From CAMUQR01 sp963539845 (GTDB lineage: Bacteria; Patescibacteriota; Saccharimonadia; Saccharimonadales; Saccharimonadaceae): 64,000 bases of DNA. Shown piece after piece: positions 24,253 through 33,315 of the stretch. A program made the position numbers and the translations under genes. Under the pieces are notes generated by a model. That model saw only the letters and a list, made by a program, of their open reading frames with translations, did not search any database and was not told where the DNA came from. Where the stretch lies: contig CAUTML010000003.1 in assembly GCA_963539845.1 (NCBI GenBank), positions 1 through 64,000 on the forward strand, in the 5' to 3' direction. Numbering within the stretch: the first letter of the stretch is position 1; each line of letters starts with the position of its first letter.

Positions 24253-25779
24253 CTAATACAATAGCTCAATATCAGCACCGAGGGAATTCAGACGGCGGGC
24301 AAAATCCTCATACCCGCGGTTAATCGAATAAACATTGCGCAAAATCGACTCACCTTTGGCCGCCAACATGCCAAGCATGATCACCACCGCTGGTCGCAAA
24401 GCTGGCGGGGTAACAATCTCAGCTGGACGAAATTCACTGACGCCCTCGATATAAATACGATGCGGATCGAGCAGCTGATTACGCACATTTAATTTTGACA
24501 ATTCGGTTAAATAAATTGCCCGATTTTCATACACCCAATCATGAATCAAAGTTCGCCCTTGCGCTTTAGCGGCAATAATCGCAAAAAACGGCAAATTGTC
24601 GATGTTCAGACCAGGAAACGGCATCGGATGAATTTTATCAATCGGCGCCACTAACTTCGATTTATAAAGCTTAATATCGACCAATTTAGTTTGACCATTG
24701 CGCGATAAATAAACCGCTGATTGGTCAAATTTTAACCCCATCGCCCGCAAGGTTTCTAATTCAATTTCCAAAAATTCAATCGGCGCCCGACGAATTTCAA
24801 TCTCCGAATCAGTCACAATGCCGGCCGCAATAAAACTCATCGCCTCAATCGGATCTTCGCTGATTTCGTATTCCACATCTTGATTGATATTAGCCTTACC
24901 ATAGACCGTCAAACGAGTCGTGCCAACACCATCAATTCGCACCCCTAACTTTTGCAAATAAAAACACACATCTTGCACCATGTAGTTTGGGCTAGCATTG
25001 TGAATATGAGTAATCGCGTCTTTCGAAGCAGCCGCAAACAGAATATTTTCGGTCACGGTATCGCCCCGCTCAGTCATCACGATGGTTTTTTCCGCTATTT
25101 GTGAATCGGTGACGGTCGCTTGATAAAAATCGTTTTTAGTCTCAATCGCCAGACCAAACTCGCGCAATCCCGCCAAATGTGGCTCGACTGTACGTTTACC
25201 GAGGTTACAACCACCAGCGTAGGGCATTTTAAATTTCGGATAGCTATTCATAATCGAGCCCATCATCATCAGTACACTGCGAGTGCGTTTGGCGGCCACC
25301 ACATCCATCTCGTCAAGTTTAAGCTTCATCGGCGGAGTAATTTCCAGGTCAGCACCGCCATTAATCCAGCGCAGTTTTACACCAATGCTCTCGAGCACCT
25401 CAACAATACGATTGACTTCTTCGATATGAGGCACATTTTTGAGTGTGGTGCGACCTTTATTGATCAAACAACCGCACAACAGCCCCACAGCGGCGTTTTT
25501 TGATGAGCGAATTTCGATTGCGCCCGTTAATTCTCGACCGCCGTTAATTTTAAAATGAACCGTGCCTTTTTTGTTAAAAGCCAGTAGTTCCACATGCAAA
25601 GCTTCGGAGATTTTTTCAATCATCTCAATACTTAAGTTTTGATTGCCGTTTTCGATGCGGTTAACGGCTGACTGCGAAGTGCCGATTTTTTTAGCTAATT
25701 CGGCCTGAGTCATCTGACGCCAAGCGCGAGTTTGACCGATCAGCTCTCCGATTTTAAGTTTATAATTTGACGATTCCAT
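24253..25779 (-). CDS. murA: UDP-N-acetylglucosamine 1-carboxyvinyltransferase with N-terminal XRE HTH domain
   Basis: 508 residues: an XRE-type helix-turn-helix (about 8-62; MTQAELAKKIGTSQSAVNRI) joined in frame to a full MurA. MurA transfers enolpyruvate from PEP to UDP-GlcNAc, the first committed step of peptidoglycan synthesis. MurA marks: RSSKNAAVGLL (Lys/Asn pair), AGGCNLGKRTVEPH (the PEP-binding Cys is kept, so fosfomycin sensitivity is expected) and PFPGLNID, which places the catalytic Asp. The start ATG has a GGAG site before the HTH, so the fusion is the real product. It may couple wall-precursor synthesis to DNA binding. Confidence 0.92.
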   Translation of the reverse strand: MESSNYKLKIGELIGQTRAWRQMTQAELAKKIGTSQSAVNRIENGNQNLSIEMIEKISEALHVELLAFNKKGTVHFKINGGRELTGAIEIRSSKNAAVGLLCGCLINKGRTTLKNVPHIEEVNRIVEVLESIGVKLRWINGGADLEITPPMKLKLDEMDVVAAKRTRSVLMMMGSIMNSYPKFKMPYAGGCNLGKRTVEPHLAGLREFGLAIETKNDFYQATVTDSQIAEKTIVMTERGDTVTENILFAAASKDAITHIHNASPNYMVQDVCFYLQKLGVRIDGVGTTRLTVYGKANINQDVEYEISEDPIEAMSFIAAGIVTDSEIEIRRAPIEFLEIELETLRAMGLKFDQSAVYLSRNGQTKLVDIKLYKSKLVAPIDKIHPMPFPGLNIDNLPFFAIIAAKAQGRTLIHDWVYENRAIYLTELSKLNVRNQLLDPHRIYIEGVSEFRPAEIVTPPALRPAVVIMLGMLAAKGESILRNVYSINRGYEDFARRLNSLGADIELLY

Positions 25780-25890
25780 ATCATATTCTCCGTTTTAAAT
25801 AAAATATCACTACTGAGATAATATACCCACGGTGATATATTAAGCCATAAATCCATTATAGCGAAATCAATCGCAAAGCGCAAGCTTCTT

Positions 25891-28293
25891 TTAAGGCTCA
25901 AGCACTGCCTGCAAATCAGCCAGCGAAATCTCAATCACCCGCTGATCGGTCACCTCACCAGCAATAATTGATTTTGCCACGATATTTTCAACTGATTTTT
26001 GAATAATCCGACGCATCGGACGAGCGCCCAATTGTGGGTCATAACCCTCATCGACCAGATAGTTTTTGGCTTCGTCACTGACTGAAACCTGAATTTTTTG
26101 ATGGGTGAGGTTTTTGTTAAGACTAGCTAAAATCAAATCAACAATTTGGAGCAATTCGGGCTTGTCTAATGGTTTAAAAATCACAATTTCATCAAAACGG
26201 TTCAAAAATTCCGGTCGGAACTGATGCGATTGAATTAAATTGTTGATAAATTCTTGCTCAAAATCGTTAATTTTAATACCACGGCTGATATAATCTTGAA
26301 TCTCCAACGCCCCTGCATTAGACGTGGCAATGATAATCGCATCGCGAAAACTAACGGCTTTGTTGTCCTCATCGCGCAAAATACCCTCATCCAACACCTG
26401 CAGTAAAGTCGTCAGCACCGCAGGATGGGCTTTCTCAATTTCATCGAGCAAAATCACCGAAAACGGCTTAGTCATCACTTGCGCCGTCAAACTATGCGGA
26501 TTTTTGGCGCCACTCTCAATCAACCGTGCCACGTCATCAATTGTCACAAATTCGTTCAAATCTACTCGAATCAGGTTGTCTTCACCGTTGAAATAAACCT
26601 CGCTCAACGCCTTAGCTAGTTCAGTTTTACCAACACCGGTTGGACCAAGGAATAAAAAAGTGCCGATTGGGCGATTCTGGTTACGCACGCCAGCCCGAGC
26701 TCGTCGCAAAGCATCGCTCACCACCTGTACCGCTCGTACTTGGTTGATCATTCGCTCATGAATCAATTTTTCCAGATCTAATAATTTCTGACGCTCATCA
26801 GCTTGCGAAACAGCGGAAATTTTGACACCAATCGTTTTTTCTAGTGCCTGTTGGACTGACACGAACCGCACCAGACCTTGCTCATGATAGCTAGCCGCCG
26901 ATTCTAGCAATTTAATCGCCTGACCAGGCATTGCTACATCATGGGTATAGCGACTACTAAGCCGATAAGCTTCTTTCAGCGCCTGGTACATAAAAATCAC
27001 CTCAAGGCGCGACTCCATCGCCACCACTTTATCCTGCAAAATTAGCATAGTATCGGCTTGCGAAGTTGGCGCCACCATAATTTTGTTTAAAGCGTTCGCC
27101 AAACCCGGTGTGCGCTGAGTGATTTGCAAAAAATGTTGTTCGTTCATCGTTAAAATCATTCGCAAATTGCCAGCTTCGAGAATTGGCAACAGCACATTAG
27201 TTAAATCAACCGAACCAGTTCCCTCTTCAAAAAACAATTCAGCATTATCTAAACATACAATAATATTTTTTGCTTGATAGGCTTCGCCCAGAATCTGCGC
27301 CACCAGCCCCTCGAGCTGACCGCGATCTGGCGCAGACGCCACCAAGCTACTAGCGTCCAAAACAATCACCTGCCGAAAACGCAAATTATCCGCCACTTTT
27401 GTGCTGGCGTCCATCAATCGCTCCGCAAAACCCTGGACAATATTGGTTTTGCCAACGCCATACGGACCGACCAAAGCGACATTTTGCCGACCACCACCCG
27501 CAAAAGTTTCAAGCATATGATTAATTATATCCTGATGGGCCGGAATCTTGGCCGAAATCAACCGCCGACCCGATAACGCCTCCGAAATATTATGCCCAAA
27601 CCGACGCAATAGCGGAATATAGCCAAACGACCAATCGCGAGCAATTCCCCCAGTTTTAACAAATTGACCAGCCTGATTTTTTAAAGCGTGCAAATAATCA
27701 TGCCACCTGACGCCCTGCAACAAATCATCATAATCCAACTGAATCTGCGCCAAAATTCCCTGATGGGCCGGAAAATTCTTAATAATTGCCAGCGCCAAAC
27801 AACCACCCGAAATCGTTCGCGAACCAGTGCGTTCACGAATCGCAATAGCATCACGCCAAATTTGCTCAGTGTCGGCGGAATTTTTGGAAGCAATTTCTTG
27901 AAAGAACTTTACGCCCGTGCCAAACCGCAAGCCGATAAAAATCCCGCTCGAAGTTGTCCCTACAATGGTCGCAATATCATAGGGCGACGGGTGATCCGGC
28001 AACCGCCCCAGCACACTGCTCGACAAGACGTCGTCAACCGTTTGTTTGTCATTGTCGATAATTTCCAAGCGGTAGAGATTATAGCGCCACCACTGATAAA
28101 CCATCGCTGGCGTACTAGCCAAACCCAGCACCAACCAACCCAGTGATTCTTTCATAAGCACCAAACTAGCGCCCGAAATCACCAGCCCAACCGTCATAAC
28201 TTTTAGCATCAAACGCCAGACTGGGCTGATACCCACCGTCAAACGAGCTTTGCACGAACGCAATGATTGATAATTAAAACGCGGTTCAATCAT
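25891..28293 (-). CDS. membrane-anchored ClpC-like protein with two AAA+ domains
   Basis: About 800 residues from the ATG at 28293, which overlaps the upstream stop (ATGA). The first 60 residues hold two hydrophobic segments (VMTVGLVISGASLVLM; LGWLVLGLASTPAMVY) where ClpA/ClpC have their Clp-N repeats. AAA1: GPYGVGKTNIVQGFAE, with Walker B VCLDNAELF (N replaces the catalytic E). AAA2: LGPTGVGKTELAKAL, VILLDEIEKAHPAVL and LNRFDEIVIF, plus the C-terminal ClpB-D2 region. Probably unfolds proteins at the membrane, with hydrolysis driven mainly by AAA2. No obvious ClpP loop could be confirmed. Confidence 0.87.
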   Translation of the reverse strand: MIEPRFNYQSLRSCKARLTVGISPVWRLMLKVMTVGLVISGASLVLMKESLGWLVLGLASTPAMVYQWWRYNLYRLEIIDNDKQTVDDVLSSSVLGRLPDHPSPYDIATIVGTTSSGIFIGLRFGTGVKFFQEIASKNSADTEQIWRDAIAIRERTGSRTISGGCLALAIIKNFPAHQGILAQIQLDYDDLLQGVRWHDYLHALKNQAGQFVKTGGIARDWSFGYIPLLRRFGHNISEALSGRRLISAKIPAHQDIINHMLETFAGGGRQNVALVGPYGVGKTNIVQGFAERLMDASTKVADNLRFRQVIVLDASSLVASAPDRGQLEGLVAQILGEAYQAKNIIVCLDNAELFFEEGTGSVDLTNVLLPILEAGNLRMILTMNEQHFLQITQRTPGLANALNKIMVAPTSQADTMLILQDKVVAMESRLEVIFMYQALKEAYRLSSRYTHDVAMPGQAIKLLESAASYHEQGLVRFVSVQQALEKTIGVKISAVSQADERQKLLDLEKLIHERMINQVRAVQVVSDALRRARAGVRNQNRPIGTFLFLGPTGVGKTELAKALSEVYFNGEDNLIRVDLNEFVTIDDVARLIESGAKNPHSLTAQVMTKPFSVILLDEIEKAHPAVLTTLLQVLDEGILRDEDNKAVSFRDAIIIATSNAGALEIQDYISRGIKINDFEQEFINNLIQSHQFRPEFLNRFDEIVIFKPLDKPELLQIVDLILASLNKNLTHQKIQVSVSDEAKNYLVDEGYDPQLGARPMRRIIQKSVENIVAKSIIAGEVTDQRVIEISLADLQAVLEP

Positions 28294-28667
28294 AAAGTAA
28301 CCCCCATCGCCAGCAAAACTGCCCCAATTATTGGCAATAGTGGCGCGCTCAACCACAAGGCAATTTTTAACAAATCAATCGTTATTGTTGTAAAAATCAC
28401 AATGATAGCAAAAATCAACACCGTCGAACGAATTAGTCCACCAATGAAGCGAGCAATTAATTTGTCCAGACTGGCGCGAATTTTATCGTCAAGAGTTTGA
28501 CCGCCAGCCGAATAGGAATCGATCAACCGAAACGGCGTGAATAAGGTCTTAATTAGCAATCCCACCGAGAAAAAATCAGTAATTTTAGCCAATTGCAGTC
28601 CCAACCGTTTCAAAAAGCCGTTGAAACCATCAACATACCACCAGCTAATAAAATCGACAAATAGCAT
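28290..28667 (-). CDS. small membrane protein coupled to the ClpC-like ATPase
   Basis: 125 residues with about three membrane segments: one near the N-terminus (FFSVGLLIKTLFTPF region) and two strong ones at the C-terminus (STVLIFAIIVIFTTITIDLL; LWLSAPLLPIIGAVLLAMG). Family not recognised. It overlaps the ATPase start by four bases, so the two are co-translated and probably work together at the membrane. The ATG is six bases after TGCTATAAT (28674-28682), so it is leaderless. Confidence 0.75.
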   Translation of the reverse strand: MLFVDFISWWYVDGFNGFLKRLGLQLAKITDFFSVGLLIKTLFTPFRLIDSYSAGGQTLDDKIRASLDKLIARFIGGLIRSTVLIFAIIVIFTTITIDLLKIALWLSAPLLPIIGAVLLAMGVTL

Positions 28668-28673
28668 AAGCTT

Positions 28674-28682
28674 ATTATAGCA
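28674..28682 (-). promoter_or_regulatory. extended -10 promoter of the membrane protein/ClpC-like operon
   Basis: TGCTATAAT on the minus strand, six bases before the ATG at 28667. Confidence 0.6.
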
Positions 28683-28720
28683 AATTCACTACCTACTCGC
28701 CAGTTTAATAAAATTGCCAT

Positions 28721-28757
28721 TAAAATAGCCCGCTCGTTATTTGAGTGGGCTATTTTA
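28721..28757 (-). terminator. terminator after the large surface protein gene
   Basis: A 15-bp stem (28721-28735 with 28743-28757, one G-T pair) and a seven-base loop, with A/T runs on both arms. Confidence 0.85.
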
Positions 28758-28771
28758 TGGGTTAACTTAGC

Positions 28772-31700
28772 TTATTGGCGTTTAAATTTTTTAGCAACAA
28801 CAGCAATGGCGGTTGCTGGCAAGCCCACCAAGGCGGTTAATAATCCAACATTAGCTTGTTTTTGGTAACCGGAGTTTGGTGATTTTGGATACTTAGCTTC
28901 AACTTCAGCTTTGCGTTTGTTGTAAACAGTTTTAACGACATTGAGTTTGTTGCGCAATTCAGCTTTTTTGACTGGTTCGTCAACTTGATCAAATAATCGT
29001 TCTAACGACGCGATATCGATATTTAACAACTGGTTATCAGGCAAAGTCGGCAACTTATCGATTTCTTGTTGAGCCTTTTGCAAAGCTTCGTCCATCGCCT
29101 GTTGCGCTTGAGTTTCTTGCAAAACCGCTTCCGGTTTAGCGTTACGCAAAGCTAGAACAGCGTTACGAACCTCAGCGACGGTTGGGTTAGGGTTATCACG
29201 GGTTGCTCGACCATTTTCCAAAGCACGACGGAAACCGCTTTTGCCCTTGAGATATTCTGGTTCCGCTTCGGCGTCAGCTAGAGCATTTTCTAAATCAGTT
29301 TTATCCGCTCGTAAGTTATCAATCGCTTGTTGCAATGCTTGACGAGCTGCCTCAATTTGAGCGGAGCTAGCTTGATTATCATCACGAACAGTGATCGCCC
29401 CGTTAATTTTCGGCGTCAAAGCGTTTTTAGTCGCGTCCGTCATACCATCAACCGTATCAGGATCTTGCGCTTTTGCGATCAAATCACGCAGAGCTTGTTT
29501 TTGGTTAGTCAATTTTTGCTTTAGATTGTCTAGTTTAGCTTGTAATTCAGCTTTTTTAATAGCGTCTTTAACGTCGTTGATCTTGGTTTGCGCAGTAGCG
29601 ATTGTAGCTGGCGATAAATTAGTTGCAGTTTGATCTATCTGCTGTTGAGCCTGATCTTGTCGAGTTTGCTCAGCTTGTTTAGCATTGCGAATAGCATTCT
29701 TTAGTCCAGACACCGCTTGTTGGACCTCAGTTTTTGTAGGTGACGGCAGAGCCTTCACTCGGTCGGCTTCAGTTTTAGCAGTTACAACCGATGGGTCGGT
29801 TTGAATATAATTTGGCAAAGTAGCATGTTCAGCAATGGTTTGATCGAGAGCAGCCATATCAACTTCTAGCTGAGTAATTGCCTGATCGAGATTAGCATGA
29901 GCCGTTTCGATCATCTGCTGTGGGGTTTTGTCAGTTAGTGCATTTTTAGCTTGCGCAATTGCCTGTTGCAAACGCGCCACCGACTCGGCAGTCATCGCAT
30001 CGGTAACAGCTGGGTTTTCAGCAGTTGTGATCTTATTTTGCAAAGCAGTTTTAGCGTTGTCATAAGCTTGTTGAGCAGCCTGCAAGCGAATAGTCAGTGC
30101 GTTTTTGACACTAATATCTTTGACGGTGTTGATCTTAGCTTCAGCTTGATCAAAAACGTAAACTGTTTTATCAGTCTCGGCTTTGGTCAGCAATGCGATA
30201 GCTTCTGTCTGGCGATCTTGTTCAGCCTGACGCGCCGCCCGTAATGCATCGGTTAATTCTCGCACCGCTTTTTTGACTTCTGCTACAGTTGGATTTGGTA
30301 AATTTTTAACGCGTTCAGCTTCAGCTTTTTTAGCCATCACTTCGGCATCATTTTTAATATAGTCTGGCTCAGCTGACACTGAATTTATCAATGTTTCAAG
30401 TTCAGTCTTATCAGCCCGCAGATTGTTAATCGCGGTTTGCAAATCATTAATCGCCGTCTCTAGCGCCTCCTGAGAAGTGTTAGCGTTGGTGCTGGTAGTT
30501 TCAGCGTTTTGAATGGCGGTTTGCAGTTGAGCCACAGTCACACCAGACATGCCCTCAGTAATTTGTGGTTTTTTAGCGTTAGTAATTAACTCACCCAAGG
30601 CGTTTTTCTGATCATTGTAAGATTTTTCAACCACCTGAAGTCTTTTCAACAGTGCATTGCGCTTGGTGCCATCTTTGATAGCATTGATCTTGGTCTTAAC
30701 GTCTTGAATGGCATTTGGGGTGCGATTTGCTTTTTTGTCATTACCTTCAATCTGCTTCAAAGCATTGGTTGCTTCTGTCTGACGGTTGGCTTCAGCTCGC
30801 TCAGCATTGTTCAAGGCATTGATCAAATTATTAGTTGCCGTATCAACCGCTTCCGGAGTTTTATTTGGGTCATTATTGGTAGCGCTAGCCTCTTGCAAAG
30901 CAGTCTTGACTGTTGGTTCGTCTCGAATATAATCTGGCGCATTATTGTATCTATTTACCGCTTCAACTAGCTTCCGAGTGTCAACTTCCAATTTTCGGAT
31001 CGCGTCAGTAAGTTCAGCCAACGCTTGATCGATTTGCGCCTGAGTGGCGTCATTTTGAGCGATAATTGTCTCAGCGTTTTGCTTCTTCTTAGCAACCTTT
31101 TCTTTAGTTAGAGCCGTATAAGCCTTAGTCAACTCAGTAGTAGCCTCGTTGACTACCTGTTGTAAATCATCAGCATCGGTAATTTCTACCTGACGAGTCA
31201 CTGTAGCAACGTTATTGTTGTTGTCAGTAGCGGTGTAAGTGATAGTGTAATCACCTTTAGCCGGATTAGTCACGTCCAAGCCTTGAGTAGCTGCATCGTT
31301 GGTTAAGCTGTCCAAACCAGAACCACCCTCGTTGTCTTCAGCTGTCACGTCGTTTAGGTTAATAGTAACCCCCTTACGCGAAACAATCTTAGCCGGTTGA
31401 GCCGGGGTAATAGTTGGCGCTACATCTTCTTTTAAAATATTGTAAGTAATCTTAAATTTCTGGCCGTGGAACTGTTGATTAACCATATTACCATGAGTAA
31501 ATTGTGTGTCCCAGGTAGTCTCTAATGATTTTCCGTCACCAAAGTCACTATCTGCAAAATTTTTAACTATCAGCTTAATATGATTACCATTCGGATTAAG
31601 CGTGCCGTCAGCGTTGGCATTTTTAATTTTAGCCGTTTCGTTAACTGGCACGGTTTTACCATCAGGAGTCTTTAGCGGATTTGGGAACAGCGTCTGATTC

Positions 31701-32542
31701 AGAGCTAATTTCTTATGAGCGTAATGTTGGTTATTAAACTGAGCACCACTGCCCAGATTATTAAAACCATCCTTTAACATTTCCTGCAAATCAACCACAG
31801 AGTTACCACCAATAGTGATTTTACTAAGCTGTGGCAAATTTTTAATCGGACCAAAACTATCAGATTTTAGATTATTGCCATTGAGATTTAAAGATTTAAG
31901 TTTAGTTAAACCACTCAAACTGCTCATATTCAATACGCCACCAACTATCGAATTAATTTCTAATTCTTCCAGCATAGGCGCAGCCGCCAAAGCTGAAAAA
32001 TCAGTAACTTTATTCATGCCAAACTGCAATTTCTTCATTTTAGGGATTCTAGCTAAAGGCTCGACGCTAGTAATATTTTGATTTTTGCTAAGATCTAAAT
32101 ACTGAAGTTTAGGCAAATCAGCAATCGGCGCTAAATCAGCAATGTTATTTTCGCTGATATTGGCTGAGACTAGATTGACAAAGTACTGCAAACCTTCCAG
32201 ATTAGCAATATTTGAGTTTTCTAAAGTCCGCTCACTCACAAAACTGGTTATTCGTTTAGCTTCACCAACTGTAATTTCGCTACCTAGCGGTCGAGATGGA
32301 TCATTTAGTTGATTCCTCAGGGCTTTATTAAGTGCTTGCTTCAGATTAATATCAGTAAACTTAATCTGATAACTATCCGGAGCTGTCGCTGGCTCTTGTT
32401 GATTAGTAGGCGAGGTGTAAGCCGATACGATATTTGACTGGTGAGTCAGTGATTGACTAATATTCAACAGATGCAAGCCACCGCCGACCGTTACTCCGGT
32501 CAGAACCGCAGCCGGGATAATCATTTTCTTTCTTTTTTTCAT
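28772..32542 (-). CDS. large wall-anchored surface protein: LRR, Ig-like/DUF5011 and FIVAR-type repeats
   Basis: 1256 residues. Layout: basic signal/anchor (KKRKKMIIPAAVLTGVTVGG), leucine-rich repeats of internalin type (about 110-265; LQYLDLSKNQNITSVEPL), a DUF5011/Ig-like domain (about 375-455; GDYTITYTATDNNNN), then four helical super-repeats of roughly 190 residues built of FIVAR-like units (recurring P-(D/N/E)-Y-(I/L), NPTVAEV, AEQ-RQ). The end is a sortase-like tail: PKSPNSG, a hydrophobic span, then KKFKRQ. It is probably an adhesin exposed on the cell surface. It has a good promoter, an AGGAG site and its own terminator, so it is monocistronic. Confidence 0.85.
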   Translation of the reverse strand: MKKRKKMIIPAAVLTGVTVGGGLHLLNISQSLTHQSNIVSAYTSPTNQQEPATAPDSYQIKFTDINLKQALNKALRNQLNDPSRPLGSEITVGEAKRITSFVSERTLENSNIANLEGLQYFVNLVSANISENNIADLAPIADLPKLQYLDLSKNQNITSVEPLARIPKMKKLQFGMNKVTDFSALAAAPMLEELEINSIVGGVLNMSSLSGLTKLKSLNLNGNNLKSDSFGPIKNLPQLSKITIGGNSVVDLQEMLKDGFNNLGSGAQFNNQHYAHKKLALNQTLFPNPLKTPDGKTVPVNETAKIKNANADGTLNPNGNHIKLIVKNFADSDFGDGKSLETTWDTQFTHGNMVNQQFHGQKFKITYNILKEDVAPTITPAQPAKIVSRKGVTINLNDVTAEDNEGGSGLDSLTNDAATQGLDVTNPAKGDYTITYTATDNNNNVATVTRQVEITDADDLQQVVNEATTELTKAYTALTKEKVAKKKQNAETIIAQNDATQAQIDQALAELTDAIRKLEVDTRKLVEAVNRYNNAPDYIRDEPTVKTALQEASATNNDPNKTPEAVDTATNNLINALNNAERAEANRQTEATNALKQIEGNDKKANRTPNAIQDVKTKINAIKDGTKRNALLKRLQVVEKSYNDQKNALGELITNAKKPQITEGMSGVTVAQLQTAIQNAETTSTNANTSQEALETAINDLQTAINNLRADKTELETLINSVSAEPDYIKNDAEVMAKKAEAERVKNLPNPTVAEVKKAVRELTDALRAARQAEQDRQTEAIALLTKAETDKTVYVFDQAEAKINTVKDISVKNALTIRLQAAQQAYDNAKTALQNKITTAENPAVTDAMTAESVARLQQAIAQAKNALTDKTPQQMIETAHANLDQAITQLEVDMAALDQTIAEHATLPNYIQTDPSVVTAKTEADRVKALPSPTKTEVQQAVSGLKNAIRNAKQAEQTRQDQAQQQIDQTATNLSPATIATAQTKINDVKDAIKKAELQAKLDNLKQKLTNQKQALRDLIAKAQDPDTVDGMTDATKNALTPKINGAITVRDDNQASSAQIEAARQALQQAIDNLRADKTDLENALADAEAEPEYLKGKSGFRRALENGRATRDNPNPTVAEVRNAVLALRNAKPEAVLQETQAQQAMDEALQKAQQEIDKLPTLPDNQLLNIDIASLERLFDQVDEPVKKAELRNKLNVVKTVYNKRKAEVEAKYPKSPNSGYQKQANVGLLTALVGLPATAIAVVAKKFKRQ

Positions 32543-32571
32543 TATAACTCCTGTTTTTTGTTGTTAGTCTA

Positions 32572-32600
32572 ATTTTAGCATAAACGCAATTTTAGCTCAA
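32572..32600 (-). promoter_or_regulatory. promoter of the surface protein gene
   Basis: TTGAGC (32595-32600), a 17-base spacer and TAAAAT (32572-32577) with a TGC extension. Confidence 0.65.
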
Positions 32601-32627
32601 GATTTTTGTTAATAATACAACTATTTT

Positions 32628-32661
32628 AAAACCTCCGAGCGGTGTTTAGTTCGGAGGTTTT
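32628..32661 (-). terminator. terminator after ppa
   Basis: An 11-bp stem (32628-32638 with 32651-32661), AAAACCTCCGA/TCGGAGGTTTT. Confidence 0.85.
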
Positions 32662-32679
32662 AGCTATAAAATCTAAAGA

Positions 32680-33210
32680 TTAGCGATTATTCCAGCGCTC
32701 AATTGCGTTTTTGATCACCGCTTTAGCTTCTTCGATATCGCCCCAAGATTCAACCTTGGTTGAGCCAGGTTTTTTGAGGGCTTTATAGTTATTAAAATGG
32801 AATTCAATTTGTTTAATCAACTGCTGTGGCAAATCTGCCAAAGTCTTAATCGCGTCGCCGTTATTACGGTCGTCGGCCGGCACCGCCACCACCTTGTCAT
32901 CGACTTCACCATCATCAACAAATTTCATCACGCCGATAATTCGTGCCTCGAGATAAATTCCAGTCGTCAGCGGTTTATCGGTCACTAGCAACACATCCAG
33001 TTCATCGCCGTCCTCATCGAGAGTTTGGGGAATAAAACCATAATTAGTCGGTTTTGCAAAAATCTCCGGCTCGACACGATCAAGTTTCATCGCACCGACC
33101 TTGCGGTCCCACTCAATTTTGTGGCACGAACCAGTCGGAATCTCCACCACCATATTGATCAAACCATTCTGGTAATTACCAGGGGTCAAAATTTGATTAA
33201 AATCTGCCAT
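32680..33210 (-). CDS. ppa: inorganic pyrophosphatase (family I)
   Basis: Hydrolyses pyrophosphate to two phosphates and so drives biosynthesis forward. 176 residues. Family I marks: VVEIPTGSCHKIEWD, PTNYGFIPQTL and the metal site DEDGDELDVLL (the D-x-D-x-x-D set). Cytoplasmic, normal length. The start has GAAAGGA. Confidence 0.96.
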   Translation of the reverse strand: MADFNQILTPGNYQNGLINMVVEIPTGSCHKIEWDRKVGAMKLDRVEPEIFAKPTNYGFIPQTLDEDGDELDVLLVTDKPLTTGIYLEARIIGVMKFVDDGEVDDKVVAVPADDRNNGDAIKTLADLPQQLIKQIEFHFNNYKALKKPGSTKVESWGDIEEAKAVIKNAIERWNNR

Positions 33211-33267
33211 ATTTTCCTTTCGTTTAATTCAATCTACTGTTTATTTTACCAAAAATAACGCCAAAAA

Positions 33268-33298
33268 TAAACTCGCCCCGATAATATGAGCGAGTTTA
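33268..33298 (-). terminator. terminator after rplA
   Basis: A 9-bp stem TAAACTCGC/GCGAGTTTA with a 13-base loop and a T-rich tail on the minus strand. Confidence 0.75.
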
Positions 33299-33315
33299 AT
33301 CTTAGTTTAAGTCAG

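Noticed and set aside
27688..28146. Plus-strand frame opposite the ClpC-like gene
   Set aside because: Shadow frame; the minus-strand AAA+ protein is unambiguous.
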